DNA from: CALKAL01 sp051846895
Lineage (GTDB): Bacteria > Bacillota > Bacilli > Bacillales > Alkalibacillaceae
Assembly: GCA_051846895.1 (NCBI GenBank)
Contig: JBPYCQ010000028.1
Coordinates: 1 to 21,503, forward strand
Length of the DNA stretch: 21,503 nucleotides
Direction: 5' to 3'
Under the pieces are notes generated by a model, which was given only the letters and a program-made list of their open reading frames with translations, ran no database searches and had not been told where the DNA came from. A program made the translations under genes and the position numbers. The stretch's first letter is position 1; each line of letters starts with the position of its first letter. This document shows positions 7,390-14,931 of this stretch, in pieces.

Positions 7390-8391
7390 ATGATGGATAA
7401 TCATGTTAGAGATATAACAATAATTGGTGCAGGCCCAGTTGGTTTGTTCACTGCTTTTTATGGCGGGCTTCGTCAAGCTGATGTTCAAATTATCGAAAGC
7501 CTTCCCCATATTGGCGGGCAATTAACAGCTTTATATCCAGAAAAATATATATTTGATGTTGCTGGTTTTCCAAAAATACGAGCACAAGAACTCGTCGATA
7601 ATTTATATGCACAAGTAAAACCTTTTAATCCGGAAATTACTTTGAATCAATCTGTTCAAGAAATTGAAAAAGTTGAAGAGAACCTTTTAAAATTAACTAC
7701 CGATCAGGATGTTTTCTATACAAAATCAGTTATTATTACAGCAGGTAATGGAGCATTTGAACCGAGAAAACTCAAAGTTGACAATGCAGAGCAATACGAA
7801 AGCACCAACTTACATTATTACATCCAAAACTTAGAAGCTTTTCGTGATAAAAAAGTGTTGATTTGTGGTGGAGGAGATTCGGCTGTCGACTGGGCGTTAA
7901 TGTTAGAACCAATCGCTGAAAAAGTTACTCTTGTCCATAGAAGAAATGATTTCCGTGCTCATGAAGCAACAGTAGAGCAATTAAAAGCATCATCTGTTGA
8001 AATAATTACCCCATATGTTCCTGTTGATTTAGTTGGTGAAGAAAAAATTGAAAAAGTAATTTTACAAAAAGTTCGTGCAGATGAAACGATTGAAGTCGAT
8101 GTTGACGATGTTATTGTTAATTATGGATTTATTTCATCACTCGGTCCAATTAATAATTGGGGATTAGAAATCGAAAAAAATAGTATAGTCGTTAACTCCA
8201 AAATGGAGACAAACATCGATGGGATATATGCAGCAGGAGATATTTGTACGTATCCAGGTAAAGTTAAATTAATTGCTTCTGGCTTTGGTGAAGGGCCAAC
8301 AGCGGTAAATAATGCAAAAGTTCGTATCGATCCTGATGCAAAAGTCCAACCTAAACATTCAACATCAATGTCTATATTTAATGATAAGTAA
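7390..8391 (+). CDS. yumC: Ferredoxin/flavodoxin-NADP+ reductase, thioredoxin-reductase-like (YumC)
   Basis: This 333-residue flavoenzyme moves electrons between NADPH and ferredoxin or flavodoxin in the cytosol. An FAD motif IIGAGPVGLF (about residues 10-19) and an NADP motif ICGGGDSAVDW (about 157-167) are visible. There is no redox CxxC between them, which separates it from true thioredoxin reductase. The C-terminal FAD segment is GIYAAGDICTYPGKVKLIASGFGEG. Length fits B. subtilis YumC (332). GGAGG precedes the ATG at 7390; the adjacent ATG at 7393 is also possible. Confidence 0.94.
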   Translation: MMDNHVRDITIIGAGPVGLFTAFYGGLRQADVQIIESLPHIGGQLTALYPEKYIFDVAGFPKIRAQELVDNLYAQVKPFNPEITLNQSVQEIEKVEENLLKLTTDQDVFYTKSVIITAGNGAFEPRKLKVDNAEQYESTNLHYYIQNLEAFRDKKVLICGGGDSAVDWALMLEPIAEKVTLVHRRNDFRAHEATVEQLKASSVEIITPYVPVDLVGEEKIEKVILQKVRADETIEVDVDDVIVNYGFISSLGPINNWGLEIEKNSIVVNSKMETNIDGIYAAGDICTYPGKVKLIASGFGEGPTAVNNAKVRIDPDAKVQPKHSTSMSIFNDK

Positions 8392-8396
8392 AAAAT

Positions 8397-8426
8397 ATGG
8401 CTCGTTGCAATTAAGCAACGAGCCAT
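8397..8426. terminator. Terminator between yumC and the lipoprotein gene
   Basis: A 12-bp perfect stem (ATGGCTCGTTGC and its complement, loop of 6) is shared by two convergent genes. The minus-strand tail has a run of six T and the plus-strand tail a shorter one, so it can end transcription from both sides. Confidence 0.9.
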
Positions 8427-8429
8427 TTA

Positions 8430-9056
8430 TTAATTAATACCATAATTCGTGATAATAAATTTTCCTTCTACATACTCAATTAAAATGTTAAATTTTACAT
8501 CTCCGTATGCTTCAGATTGTTCTTCTTGAATTGCTAAATAACGAGTTTCATTTTGTTTTTCTAACGTCATCGGTTTGTTAATATCTAACATTGGTGGGCT
8601 ACTTTGAGGAATGATGTACAAACCATCTTCGTCTTCATAATAAAATTGTTCGACGAAGTCTCTTACTAAATTTGGGTCAGCATACTCAGAAATATATTGC
8701 ACTAATTCATCTTCTGAATTAAAAGAAGTAACTTTATAATCATCATCGCTTTCAACAAATAACCGCTCTTGAAAATTATTAATCAGCTCAATTGCATCGT
8801 TTTCATTAAACGACAATGACTGATCTTCTTGTTGTTCATCTTGTTGTTCATTATTATCTTCTTCTAAGTTAGAGTCACCAGAAGTATCATCGTCTTCTTT
8901 ATCGTCTACTGCTTCATCTTCTTGTCTATTTGTTTCGTCATCATTAGAAAAATCTTCTAAATCTTCTTGTTGTTTAGGTTCATCTTCATTACCTTCATTA
9001 CAACCGACCAATACTAGTCCGAACAAAATCAATAACACAATGACATACTTCTTCAT
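8430..9056 (-). CDS. Acidic lipoprotein of unknown function
   Basis: This 208-residue protein has a lipoprotein signal: MKK, a hydrophobic core, and lipobox LVGC with C19 as the predicted lipidated residue, so it is expected on the outer face of the membrane. Residues 20-80 are a low-complexity linker of Glu, Asp, Gln and Asn with almost no hydrophobics. Residues about 85-208 form a folded-looking domain ending in a beta-rich tail. I recognise no family. AAAGGGGATAAAA precedes the ATG. It is the last gene of the minus-strand operon that begins with yuzD, 33 bp after yutM. The acidic linker is consistent with an exposed, salt-tolerant surface protein. Confidence 0.8.
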   Translation of the reverse strand: MKKYVIVLLILFGLVLVGCNEGNEDEPKQQEDLEDFSNDDETNRQEDEAVDDKEDDDTSGDSNLEEDNNEQQDEQQEDQSLSFNENDAIELINNFQERLFVESDDDYKVTSFNSEDELVQYISEYADPNLVRDFVEQFYYEDEDGLYIIPQSSPPMLDINKPMTLEKQNETRYLAIQEEQSEAYGDVKFNILIEYVEGKFIITNYGIN

Positions 9057-9089
9057 TTTTATCCCCTTTATCTCCCTATGCCCAACATA

Positions 9090-9446
9090 TTAACAATTCT
9101 CTGGAGTTCCTTCTCTTTCTTTCGTTTTGAATGAGGAGCCACAACCGCACGATACAATGGCATTTGGATTATCAATTGTGAATCCGCCGCCCATCATATT
9201 TTGTTTAAAATCAATTGTCGTTCCTTCAATGATTGGCAAATCCATTTTTGCAATTACTAGCGGAATTTCATCGTTCTCAAATAATTCATCAGTTTCATTA
9301 ACTTCATAATCGAATCCAAGCTTATATGAGAGACCGCTACAACCTCCACCTTTAACTCCAAAACGCAAATACACTTGATCTGCAGTTTCATCTTTCATCA
9401 TTTCTTTTATTTGTAAACGTGCTTGTTCAGTAAGTTCAATAACCAT
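9090..9446 (-). CDS. yutM: A-type iron-sulfur carrier (HesB/IscA/ErpA family), YutM
   Basis: This 118-residue cytosolic protein delivers Fe-S clusters to client enzymes. The three conserved cysteines of the family are present: C36 in GGGCSG, and C100 and C102 in SCGCGSSF. An additional C-terminal cysteine (C118) is not part of the family motif. An AGGAGGG site precedes the ATG. It lies between dapF and the lipoprotein gene in one operon and near yutI, another Fe-S protein gene, as in other Bacillaceae. Confidence 0.95.
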   Translation of the reverse strand: MVIELTEQARLQIKEMMKDETADQVYLRFGVKGGGCSGLSYKLGFDYEVNETDELFENDEIPLVIAKMDLPIIEGTTIDFKQNMMGGGFTIDNPNAIVSCGCGSSFKTKEREGTPENC

Positions 9447-9495
9447 ATTTGTCCCTCCTTATCAATAGTATACAAAGTCGCGAGCATCCGTTCAA

Positions 9496-10365
9496 TTATT
9501 CAGATAAAAAATAAGTCCCTTGTACTACCTTTTCAGCTGGACCACGCATTAGAACATCATCATTGGACCATTTGATTGTTAGATCCCCACCATCTAAGTG
9601 AACGATGATTTCTTCATTACGGGCTACGAAATCATTTAAAACGCCTGCAACAACTGCAGCAGATGCACCTGTGCCACATGCTTGAGTAACACCTGATCCG
9701 CGTTCCCATACACGGAAATTTATTTCATTGTAACGAATGACTTCAACGAATTCAACGTTTACCCCTTCTGGAAATCTTGGATCATTTGTTACTATGGAAC
9801 CTAATGTTTCTACAGGAGCTTCTTTAATATCTTTAACAAAAAATATGACATGAGGATTACCCATTGATACAGCCGTAATATAATATTTATTATCATTCAC
9901 AACAAAAGTTTCATTAACAACATGGTCATCAGGATGGCCATCCGTTGTTATCATTGGTATTTCTTTTCTTTTTAATATCGGCGGTCCCATATTCACGGTT
10001 ACCTCTTCTACAAAATCGTCATTATTCAAATGCACTTCTGCTTGAACAACACCTGATTTTGCTTCAATCGAAAACTGCCTTTTCTTCACATATCCTTCAT
10101 CAAATGCCAATTTTGCCACACATCTTAAACCATTACCACAGTTCATTGCTTCAGACCCATCTTTATTAAAAATACGCATCCTAACATCGGCTTTTTCGGA
10201 TGGAAGCATGATGATCAAACCATCTGATCCAATCCCAAAATTTTGATCAGACACTTTTCTAGCGAGTGGACTTAACATATCCTCTCGTAATTGAGTTTTA
10301 AAACCGTCGATATATATATAACTATTACCTAAACCATGCATCTTAATGAAAGGTAGTCTCATCAT
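9496..10365 (-). CDS. dapF: Diaminopimelate epimerase
   Basis: This 289-residue PLP-independent racemase converts LL- to meso-diaminopimelate, the precursor of lysine and of the peptidoglycan cross-link. The two catalytic cysteines are visible: C76 in MNCGNGLRC and C230 in ACGTGASA. GNPH (residues 169-172) and ERGSG (221-225) are substrate-binding segments. The length and two-lobed layout are standard. The start ATG 10365 (ATGATG) follows GAGGAGA. It is the third gene of the yuzD-yuzB-dapF-yutM-lipoprotein operon. The only lysine riboswitch in this window lies far away, before the NhaC-type gene. Confidence 0.97.
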   Translation of the reverse strand: MMRLPFIKMHGLGNSYIYIDGFKTQLREDMLSPLARKVSDQNFGIGSDGLIIMLPSEKADVRMRIFNKDGSEAMNCGNGLRCVAKLAFDEGYVKKRQFSIEAKSGVVQAEVHLNNDDFVEEVTVNMGPPILKRKEIPMITTDGHPDDHVVNETFVVNDNKYYITAVSMGNPHVIFFVKDIKEAPVETLGSIVTNDPRFPEGVNVEFVEVIRYNEINFRVWERGSGVTQACGTGASAAVVAGVLNDFVARNEEIIVHLDGGDLTIKWSNDDVLMRGPAEKVVQGTYFLSE

Positions 10366-10377
10366 ACATCTCCTCTT

Positions 10378-10614
10378 CTAAAACCATTCATTCTCCTCAA
10401 GATAATTATAAATATTTTTTATGAGGTCATCTGGTGTATCGCCTGTCACACATTTCCCTTCAACAATTGCAAAAAGAGTCATCGCACAGATTGCACAGTG
10501 ACTCGTGCAACCTAATTCTATGATGTCTAAGTCTGGATCCCTTTTAAGTTCTTCAAAAGCTTGCTGTGAACCGCTAGCTAGATTATTAACACAAAATTCG
10601 ATTAATGGGTTCAA
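10378..10614 (-). CDS. yuzB: UPF0349 family protein YuzB
   Basis: This 78-residue soluble protein is the same length as B. subtilis YuzB. Clustered cysteines C36, C40 and C43 (ELGCTSHCAICA) suggest metal or redox chemistry, but the function is not established. The start is TTG 10614 with AAGGGGTG 7 bases upstream; a longer frame from 10656 would run through the ribosome site. It is the second gene of its operon, 41 bp after yuzD and 12 bp before dapF. Confidence 0.88.
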   Translation of the reverse strand: MNPLIEFCVNNLASGSQQAFEELKRDPDLDIIELGCTSHCAICAMTLFAIVEGKCVTGDTPDDLIKNIYNYLEENEWF

Positions 10615-10655
10615 TTTCGCACACCCCTTGACGTTTAGAAGAACCCAATCATACA

Positions 10656-10982
10656 TTAACTAATTGGTTCTAATCCTCTTTTTTCTAATGCTCTATAAAC
10701 TGCTTTTAGACGTGGATTACCTTCTCCTACTATTTCTTCATTCACTAAAACAACTGGATAAAACATATCTTCTTCAACAACACGACTAGCAAATTCTTTA
10801 TATTCCTTATCCTCTGGTGGATTAAATATATCAACATATTTGTATTGCACGAGTGCATCACCGTATTTACGTGTAATAGCTGCTTGCAACCATTCATACT
10901 GCTCTTTAGAACTTGGTAAATTAACACAACTTGGGCATAATACATCTGCACCGTACACGACTAATTCAATTTTATTAGACAA
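10656..10982 (-). CDS. yuzD: Thioredoxin-like DUF1462 protein YuzD
   Basis: This 108-residue protein matches the length of B. subtilis YuzD. An N-terminal strand is followed by VYGADVLCPSCVNLP with a CPSC pair (C16, C19), as in thioredoxin-like folds, and a YPVVLVNEEIVGEGNPR segment near the C-terminus. The role is unknown; disulfide or Fe-S-related redox chemistry is inference from the fold and the neighbours. The start is TTG 10982, which has AGGAGGG 7 bases upstream; the open frame further upstream to 11072 is intergenic. It is the first gene of a five-gene operon, with a Fur-like box just upstream. Confidence 0.85.
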   Translation of the reverse strand: MSNKIELVVYGADVLCPSCVNLPSSKEQYEWLQAAITRKYGDALVQYKYVDIFNPPEDKEYKEFASRVVEEDMFYPVVLVNEEIVGEGNPRLKAVYRALEKRGLEPIS

Positions 10983-11002
10983 AACTAAACCCTCCTCAAC
11001 CT

Positions 11003-11061
11003 TTATAACTATTATCATTTTACAAGACAATAAAAAAAGAGTACAATGAAAACGATTCTCA
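11003..11061. promoter_or_regulatory. Two Fur-like boxes in the yuzD-yutI divergent region
   Basis: Compared with the 7-1-7 Fur pattern TGATAAT-N-ATTATCA, TGAAAACGATTCTCA (11047-11061) matches 12 of 14 and the complement of 11003-11017 (TGATAATAGTTATAA) also matches 12 of 14. They flank a possible minus-strand promoter, TTGTAC (complement of 11041-11046) and TAAAAT (complement of 11017-11022) with an 18-bp spacer. A+T-rich DNA makes chance matches easier, so this is a candidate only. Confidence 0.5.
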
Positions 11062-11100
11062 ATAAAATTCAAACTAATAAATTCATTTTTATTCTATTCA

Positions 11101-11109
11101 TGATATAAT
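11101..11109 (+). promoter_or_regulatory. Extended -10 promoter of yutI
   Basis: A perfect TATAAT (11104-11109) is preceded by TG at 11101-11102. The -35 position holds only ATTCAT. It is 27 bases before the yutI start. Confidence 0.6.
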
Positions 11110-11135
11110 AATATTGAAGAAAGGGGAAGATGACG

Positions 11136-11360
11136 ATGTTTGAACAAGTACAAGAAGTAATCAATAAATTGCGCCCTTTTTTGCTTCGTGATGGTGGAGA
11201 TGTTGAACTAGTTGATGTAGATGAAGATGGTATTGTACTTTTACGATTAAAAGGTGCATGTGGAAATTGTCCAAGTTCTGCTATTACGTTAAAAGCTGGT
11301 ATTGAACGGGCATTAGTCGCTGAAGTTCCTGGTGTTACTGAAGTAGAACAAATATTTTAA
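11136..11360 (+). CDS. yutI: NifU-like (Nfu) Fe-S scaffold/carrier protein YutI
   Basis: This 74-residue protein consists only of the NifU C-terminal domain. It carries the cluster-binding CxxC (C42 and C45 in GACGNCPSS) that holds an Fe-S cluster between two subunits for transfer to target proteins. The domain opening (RPFLLRDGGDVELVDV) is typical. AAAGGGG is 9 bases from ATG 11136, so that start is preferred over the ATG at 11130, which is only 3 bases from it. It is divergent from the yuzD operon, which also carries the A-type carrier yutM, and has its own terminator. Confidence 0.93.
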   Translation: MFEQVQEVINKLRPFLLRDGGDVELVDVDEDGIVLLRLKGACGNCPSSAITLKAGIERALVAEVPGVTEVEQIF

Positions 11361-11372
11361 ACTATATTGTTT

Positions 11373-11409
11373 AGGAGCTGTAGAATAACACTACAACTCC
11401 TTTTTATTT
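11373..11409 (+). terminator. Terminator of yutI
   Basis: An 11-bp stem (AGGAGCTGTAG with CTACAACTCCT, one mismatch, loop of 7) is followed by TTTTTATTTT. Confidence 0.85.
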
Positions 11410-11454
11410 TGAATCCTGTTGAATTAATACTTTTCTTTAGTCACAGCATTCTCA

Positions 11455-12423
11455 TTATTTTATTACAGGGGTTATAGGAGCTTTACCTTCTAAAACAGAA
11501 ATAATATTGTTTTCAGCTAATTCCATCATCGCATAACGAGTTTCAATACTTGAAGACCCAATATGCGGTAGAGCAACAACATTATCTAGCTGTAGTAATG
11601 GATGGTCATTACTAATTGGCTCATTTATAAAAACATCTAATCCAGCAGCTTTTATTTGATTAGTTTTTAAAGCCTCATATAACGCCACTTCATCAACAAC
11701 TGCTCCTCTTGATGTATTAATAAAGATCGCTGACTTTTTCATCTGGTTAAATGCCTCAGCATTAAACATTCCTTTTGTTTCATCTGTTAATGGTGTCATA
11801 CAAACAACAAAATCAGACTCTCGTAGTAGTTTATTAAATGTTACATATTGCGCACCTAAACGCTCTTCTGCTTCGACTTTCCTACTTCGGTTATGATATA
11901 TAATATTCATATCAAATCCTGTTGCCCGTTTAGCAATAGCTTCTCCTATCGAACCCATTCCAACGATTCCGATTGTTTTATGATGAACATCAGAGCCTGC
12001 AAGTAAAAGCGGTGACCAAGATGTCCACTTACCGTCTTTAACGTAATCTACGCTTTCAGGAAGCCGTCTTGCCGTTGCCAGTAAAAGAGCGAACGTTAAA
12101 TCCGCTGTCGTATCATTTAACACATCCGGGGTATTGGTTATAACAACATTAAATTTCTTCGCTGCAGCAATATCAATATTATCGAAACCAACAGCTAAAT
12201 TAGCAATAACTTTCACATTCTTCGCATATGATAATAATTCCTCATCGATTCGATCTGATAAAGTGGTAAGTAACGCATCTGCTTTTCCGGCTTCTTGAAT
12301 TAATGTGTCTCGATCAACAGTGACATCATCGTATGGCCAAATATTGACATTAAACTTGTCCTTTAAACGGCGTAATGCATCATCAGGCAACTGCCTTGTA
12401 ACAAAAACATATGGTTTACTCAT
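11455..12423 (-). CDS. D-isomer-specific 2-hydroxyacid dehydrogenase (glyoxylate/hydroxypyruvate reductase-like)
   Basis: This 322-residue NAD(P)H-dependent cytosolic enzyme is expected to reduce a 2-keto acid such as glyoxylate or hydroxypyruvate to the D-hydroxy acid. The Rossmann motif GIVGMGSIG is at residues 152-160. The catalytic triad of the family is present: R239 (NTSRGAVVDE), E268 (INEP) and H287 (LPHIGSSS). After the Rossmann motif, NRS at 178-180 puts Arg rather than Asp near the cofactor ribose, hinting at NADPH use. Substrate cannot be fixed from sequence; gluconate/2-ketogluconate reductase is an alternative. The ribosome site AGGGGGGGA is unusually G-rich. Single gene. Confidence 0.88.
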   Translation of the reverse strand: MSKPYVFVTRQLPDDALRRLKDKFNVNIWPYDDVTVDRDTLIQEAGKADALLTTLSDRIDEELLSYAKNVKVIANLAVGFDNIDIAAAKKFNVVITNTPDVLNDTTADLTFALLLATARRLPESVDYVKDGKWTSWSPLLLAGSDVHHKTIGIVGMGSIGEAIAKRATGFDMNIIYHNRSRKVEAEERLGAQYVTFNKLLRESDFVVCMTPLTDETKGMFNAEAFNQMKKSAIFINTSRGAVVDEVALYEALKTNQIKAAGLDVFINEPISNDHPLLQLDNVVALPHIGSSSIETRYAMMELAENNIISVLEGKAPITPVIK

Positions 12424-12517
12424 ATAAAGTCCCCCCCTAGGTATTGTGGTAATTTGGCAATTTGTTTATAGTGAAGTAAAATATTTAATACTAAACTAAA
12501 ATAGATTGGGTGAAAAA

Positions 12518-13009
12518 ATGATGAATTCATTAGAAAGTACTGCTTTAAACTTATTAGAAGAACGTGGTGTTAAGTTAACAGATATTGCAGAATTAGTTCA
12601 TTACTTACAGTCACAATACCATGATGATTTGTCAATGGACGAATGTATGGCAAACGTTAAAAAAGTACTTAAAAAGCGTGAAGTTCAAAACGCTATTTTA
12701 ACAGGTGTACAACTCGATCAGCTCGCAGAAAAAAAATTACTTGATGAGCCGCTACAATCCATCATTGAAACAGATGAAGGCCTGTATGGGGTTGATGAAA
12801 TCATCGCTTTTTCTATCATTAACGTTTATGGTTCAATAGGCTTTACTAATTACGGTTATATCGATAAAGTAAAGCCCGGTATTTTACAAAAGTTAAATGA
12901 TAAACGATATGGTTGTCATACATTTTTAGATGATATCGTAGGTGCGATTGCTGCTGCGGCTTCGAGTCGCCTAGCACATAGTAGTGTTGATGAGAATATT
13001 GATGATTAA
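12518..13009 (+). CDS. yutG: Phosphatidylglycerophosphatase A-like protein YutG
   Basis: This 163-residue protein is related to PgpA, which dephosphorylates phosphatidylglycerol phosphate. The Firmicute form lacks the long membrane segments of E. coli PgpA. Conserved stretches are VDEIIAFSIINVYGSIGFTN near residue 87 and KPGILQKLND...CHTFLDDIVGAIAAAASSR in the C-terminal half. The acidic LDD likely holds a metal. The start ATG 12518 has GGGTGA about 6 bases upstream; a TTG at 12506 overlaps that site. Its stop codon shares the four bases TTAA (13006-13009) with the stop of convergent yutF, and no terminator separates them. Confidence 0.85.
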   Translation: MMNSLESTALNLLEERGVKLTDIAELVHYLQSQYHDDLSMDECMANVKKVLKKREVQNAILTGVQLDQLAEKKLLDEPLQSIIETDEGLYGVDEIIAFSIINVYGSIGFTNYGYIDKVKPGILQKLNDKRYGCHTFLDDIVGAIAAAASSRLAHSSVDENIDD

Positions 13010-13689
13010 ACAAATTTCCACTCAGATAGTGATTGAATGGAATAGGTAGGTTGAACCGAATATTGCCTTAAGTCTTTTTTTAATGTTACTCCTGTCTGAA
13101 CATGCAGTGTGTCTAATCCAGCATCAATACCAGCTCGTATATCTGTGTCGTAATTATCACCAACCATGATGGCATTTTTCGGTTCAACCCCTAGCTGTTC
13201 TAACGCATATGTAAGCATATAATGTGCAGGCTTTCCAATAAAAATCGGCTCTACACCAGCAACCCGTGCAACAAGTTGGACAAAAGAGCCGTTACCTGGA
13301 ATCATACCTATTTCAGATGGAACTTTTATATCCGGATTCGTTGCAATGAGGGTAGCTCCTTGCTGAATATGAACACCAGCTTTTTTAACAGCCTCAACTA
13401 AACCAATTTCGCCTATTACATAAGCTGTTGCATCCTTTTTTTGGTCTTTAATATAGTCAGCTGTAGCTAAAGAAGCTGTAATGATGTGTTCAGTCGTAAC
13501 ATCAATATTAAAGTTTGCTAATTTCTTCACTGTTTGTTCAGGTGTACGAGAAGAATTATTAGTCACGAATTTAAAAGGAATATGTCGACTCTTTAATTCT
13601 TCAACAAACATTATTGCCTCTGGAATTTCTTGTTTCCCTCTATAAATTGTCCCGTCTAAATCAATTAAATAGGCTTCATATTTTTTCAT
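13006..13689 (-). CDS. yutF: HAD-family phosphatase YutF, NagD-like, shortened cap domain
   Basis: This 227-residue protein is of the haloacid dehalogenase superfamily with a C2-type cap. The catalytic core is intact: D10 and D12 (DLDGT), TNNSS near 43-47, K153 (GKP), D178 and D183 (GDNYDTD). B. subtilis YutF is about 256 residues. Here the sequence passes from KKAGVHIQQ directly to GATLIATNPD around residue 110. The stretch usually found there (VVVG-D...Y-K...A...I--GA) is missing, about 29 residues in frame, with no stop or frameshift. The loss lies in the substrate-selecting cap, so activity is doubtful. It is translated 2 bp after yutE, in one operon. Confidence 0.88.
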   Translation of the reverse strand: MKKYEAYLIDLDGTIYRGKQEIPEAIMFVEELKSRHIPFKFVTNNSSRTPEQTVKKLANFNIDVTTEHIITASLATADYIKDQKKDATAYVIGEIGLVEAVKKAGVHIQQGATLIATNPDIKVPSEIGMIPGNGSFVQLVARVAGVEPIFIGKPAHYMLTYALEQLGVEPKNAIMVGDNYDTDIRAGIDAGLDTLHVQTGVTLKKDLRQYSVQPTYSIQSLSEWKFV

Positions 13690-13691
13690 AA

Positions 13692-14135
13692 TTATTCCTC
13701 ACGATTTTTAAATGTTGTGACTGGCCCCATTTCATTTTCTAAATAATTAAGTATATGTGATCTAAATTGTTCAATGGTGGCTAAATGCTTAGTTAAAATG
13801 TTTACTATCTCCTCATGATTAATATTCGTATATTCATGAACTAACATTTTACGAATAGCAATCACATCTTTATATGCTTGTTCGTCTTCTGCTGGAATGA
13901 CCTTTTCATCAACTAAAATATCGATAATATCATCATAGCTTCCTGGATCTCGCATAATAAAGCCATCAATCATCATATTTCCGACATCGATGATTGACTC
14001 AATGACCATATGTGTTAGTCTTTCTACTCCTAATTTTTCTAAAAAGCTTTCACTTTTGCTTTGTTCGAACGTTTCTAAAAGTCCGCTCATATAAAGTAGT
14101 GTGTTTTCAATCTTGTCACGATCAACGAAATACAT
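13692..14135 (-). CDS. yutE: HepT-like HEPN-domain protein YutE (DUF86)
   Basis: This 147-residue, mostly helical protein carries the HEPN ribonuclease signature R-x4-H-x-Y as R95, H100 and Y102 (RKMLVHEY). DUF86 proteins include HepT toxins, but those are paired with a MntA nucleotidyltransferase antitoxin, and none is encoded here. In Bacillaceae yutE is a conserved neighbour of yutF, so a housekeeping or regulatory role is as likely as toxicity. The ATG at 14135 follows AGGAGAG. It is the first gene of a yutE-yutF operon with a 2-bp gap. Confidence 0.88.
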   Translation of the reverse strand: MYFVDRDKIENTLLYMSGLLETFEQSKSESFLEKLGVERLTHMVIESIIDVGNMMIDGFIMRDPGSYDDIIDILVDEKVIPAEDEQAYKDVIAIRKMLVHEYTNINHEEIVNILTKHLATIEQFRSHILNYLENEMGPVTTFKNREE

Positions 14136-14249
14136 TATCGCATCTCTCCTTGAGGCTTGTTTTCAACTATAGTCTATCATAAAATATATAAATACAAGAA
14201 GGTTTATGAATTTTAGTGGAGATACGATTTAATTAGGTGGTGAGAAGAG

Positions 14250-14522
14250 ATGGAAGAAAAATACTTAAAGGACATCAAGGAACATGCCGATTTAAGATAT
14301 GTTAGTTTTATGAGCGATATAAAAAGACATGATTTAGCGATTTTAAACAGTCCTTCATTGCAGGATAAAGATGAAATCGTATTGATTGATTTAAACAGCC
14401 AGCGTTATTGTGTGATTCGAAAAAACCGGCTTGACGACATTGAATATATTGCACATACATTAAATGTTAATGAATATGAAGCTGAAGATTTACTCACTTA
14501 TTTAAAAGAATTAATTGTTTAG
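14250..14522 (+). CDS. Small conserved protein, DUF3055-like
   Basis: This 90-residue soluble protein has no signal or membrane segment. The pattern RYVSFMSD--RHDLAI, DLNSQRYCVIRKNRLDDIEYI and a C-terminal acidic helix ending in LTYLKEL resembles the DUF3055 family of Firmicutes, recalled by eye and not searched. AGGTGGTGAGAAG precedes the ATG. It is followed 62 bp later by another small gene on the same strand. Function unknown. Confidence 0.7.
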   Translation: MEEKYLKDIKEHADLRYVSFMSDIKRHDLAILNSPSLQDKDEIVLIDLNSQRYCVIRKNRLDDIEYIAHTLNVNEYEAEDLLTYLKELIV

Positions 14523-14584
14523 AGGATATTGTATAGAAAAAGCCTTTTGTGAAATAACTAACAGAAACACAGGAGGCGATTATA

Positions 14585-14857
14585 ATGGGTAAAGATCGAA
14601 AATACGATGATTTTGCAAATGCAGAAATTCAACAAAATTATCAAGTACCAGAAGAATTCCCAGAAGGAACATACGGCGAACCTGTTAACCAAGAAGCTTT
14701 AGAGGCCAGACCGGTTAATGAGGAAAGACGTCACTATTCAGCTTTTAATTATGAGAACAAACGATTGCACGAAGATCGACCGAGAGAACATCCAGGAGCA
14801 CATATCCCACAAGACTTCCCTAGTGAAGAAGGAATAACACGCGATGAAAGAGATTGA
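14585..14857 (+). CDS. Small acidic hydrophilic protein, unknown function
   Basis: This 90-residue protein is almost free of hydrophobic runs and rich in Glu, Asp, Arg, Asn, Pro and Tyr, so it is probably poorly structured or a partner-bound cytosolic protein. It is likely a real gene because it has a strong AGGAGG site 8 bases before the ATG and a perfect terminator whose stem contains its stop codon. I recall similar proteins in Bacillus annotated only as cytosolic protein, but cannot name a family. Confidence 0.7.
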   Translation: MGKDRKYDDFANAEIQQNYQVPEEFPEGTYGEPVNQEALEARPVNEERRHYSAFNYENKRLHEDRPREHPGAHIPQDFPSEEGITRDERD

Positions 14858-14888
14858 CCTGAACATCTTAGTTCAGGTCAATCTTTTA
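14851..14888 (+). terminator. Terminator overlapping the end of the small acidic gene
   Basis: A 14-bp perfect stem (AGATTGACCTGAAC and its complement, 6-base loop) ends in TTTT. The stop TGA of the upstream gene (14855-14857) lies inside the 5' arm. Confidence 0.9.
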
Positions 14889-14931
14889 TGTGGAAATACA
14901 ACCCATTATCCGTATATTTATACCCTAAAAG

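Noticed and set aside
10983..11072. 30-residue N-terminal extension of YuzD
   Set aside because: It covers the divergent promoter region. AGGAGGG at the right distance sets the start at TTG 10982, and the resulting 108 residues match the known homologue.
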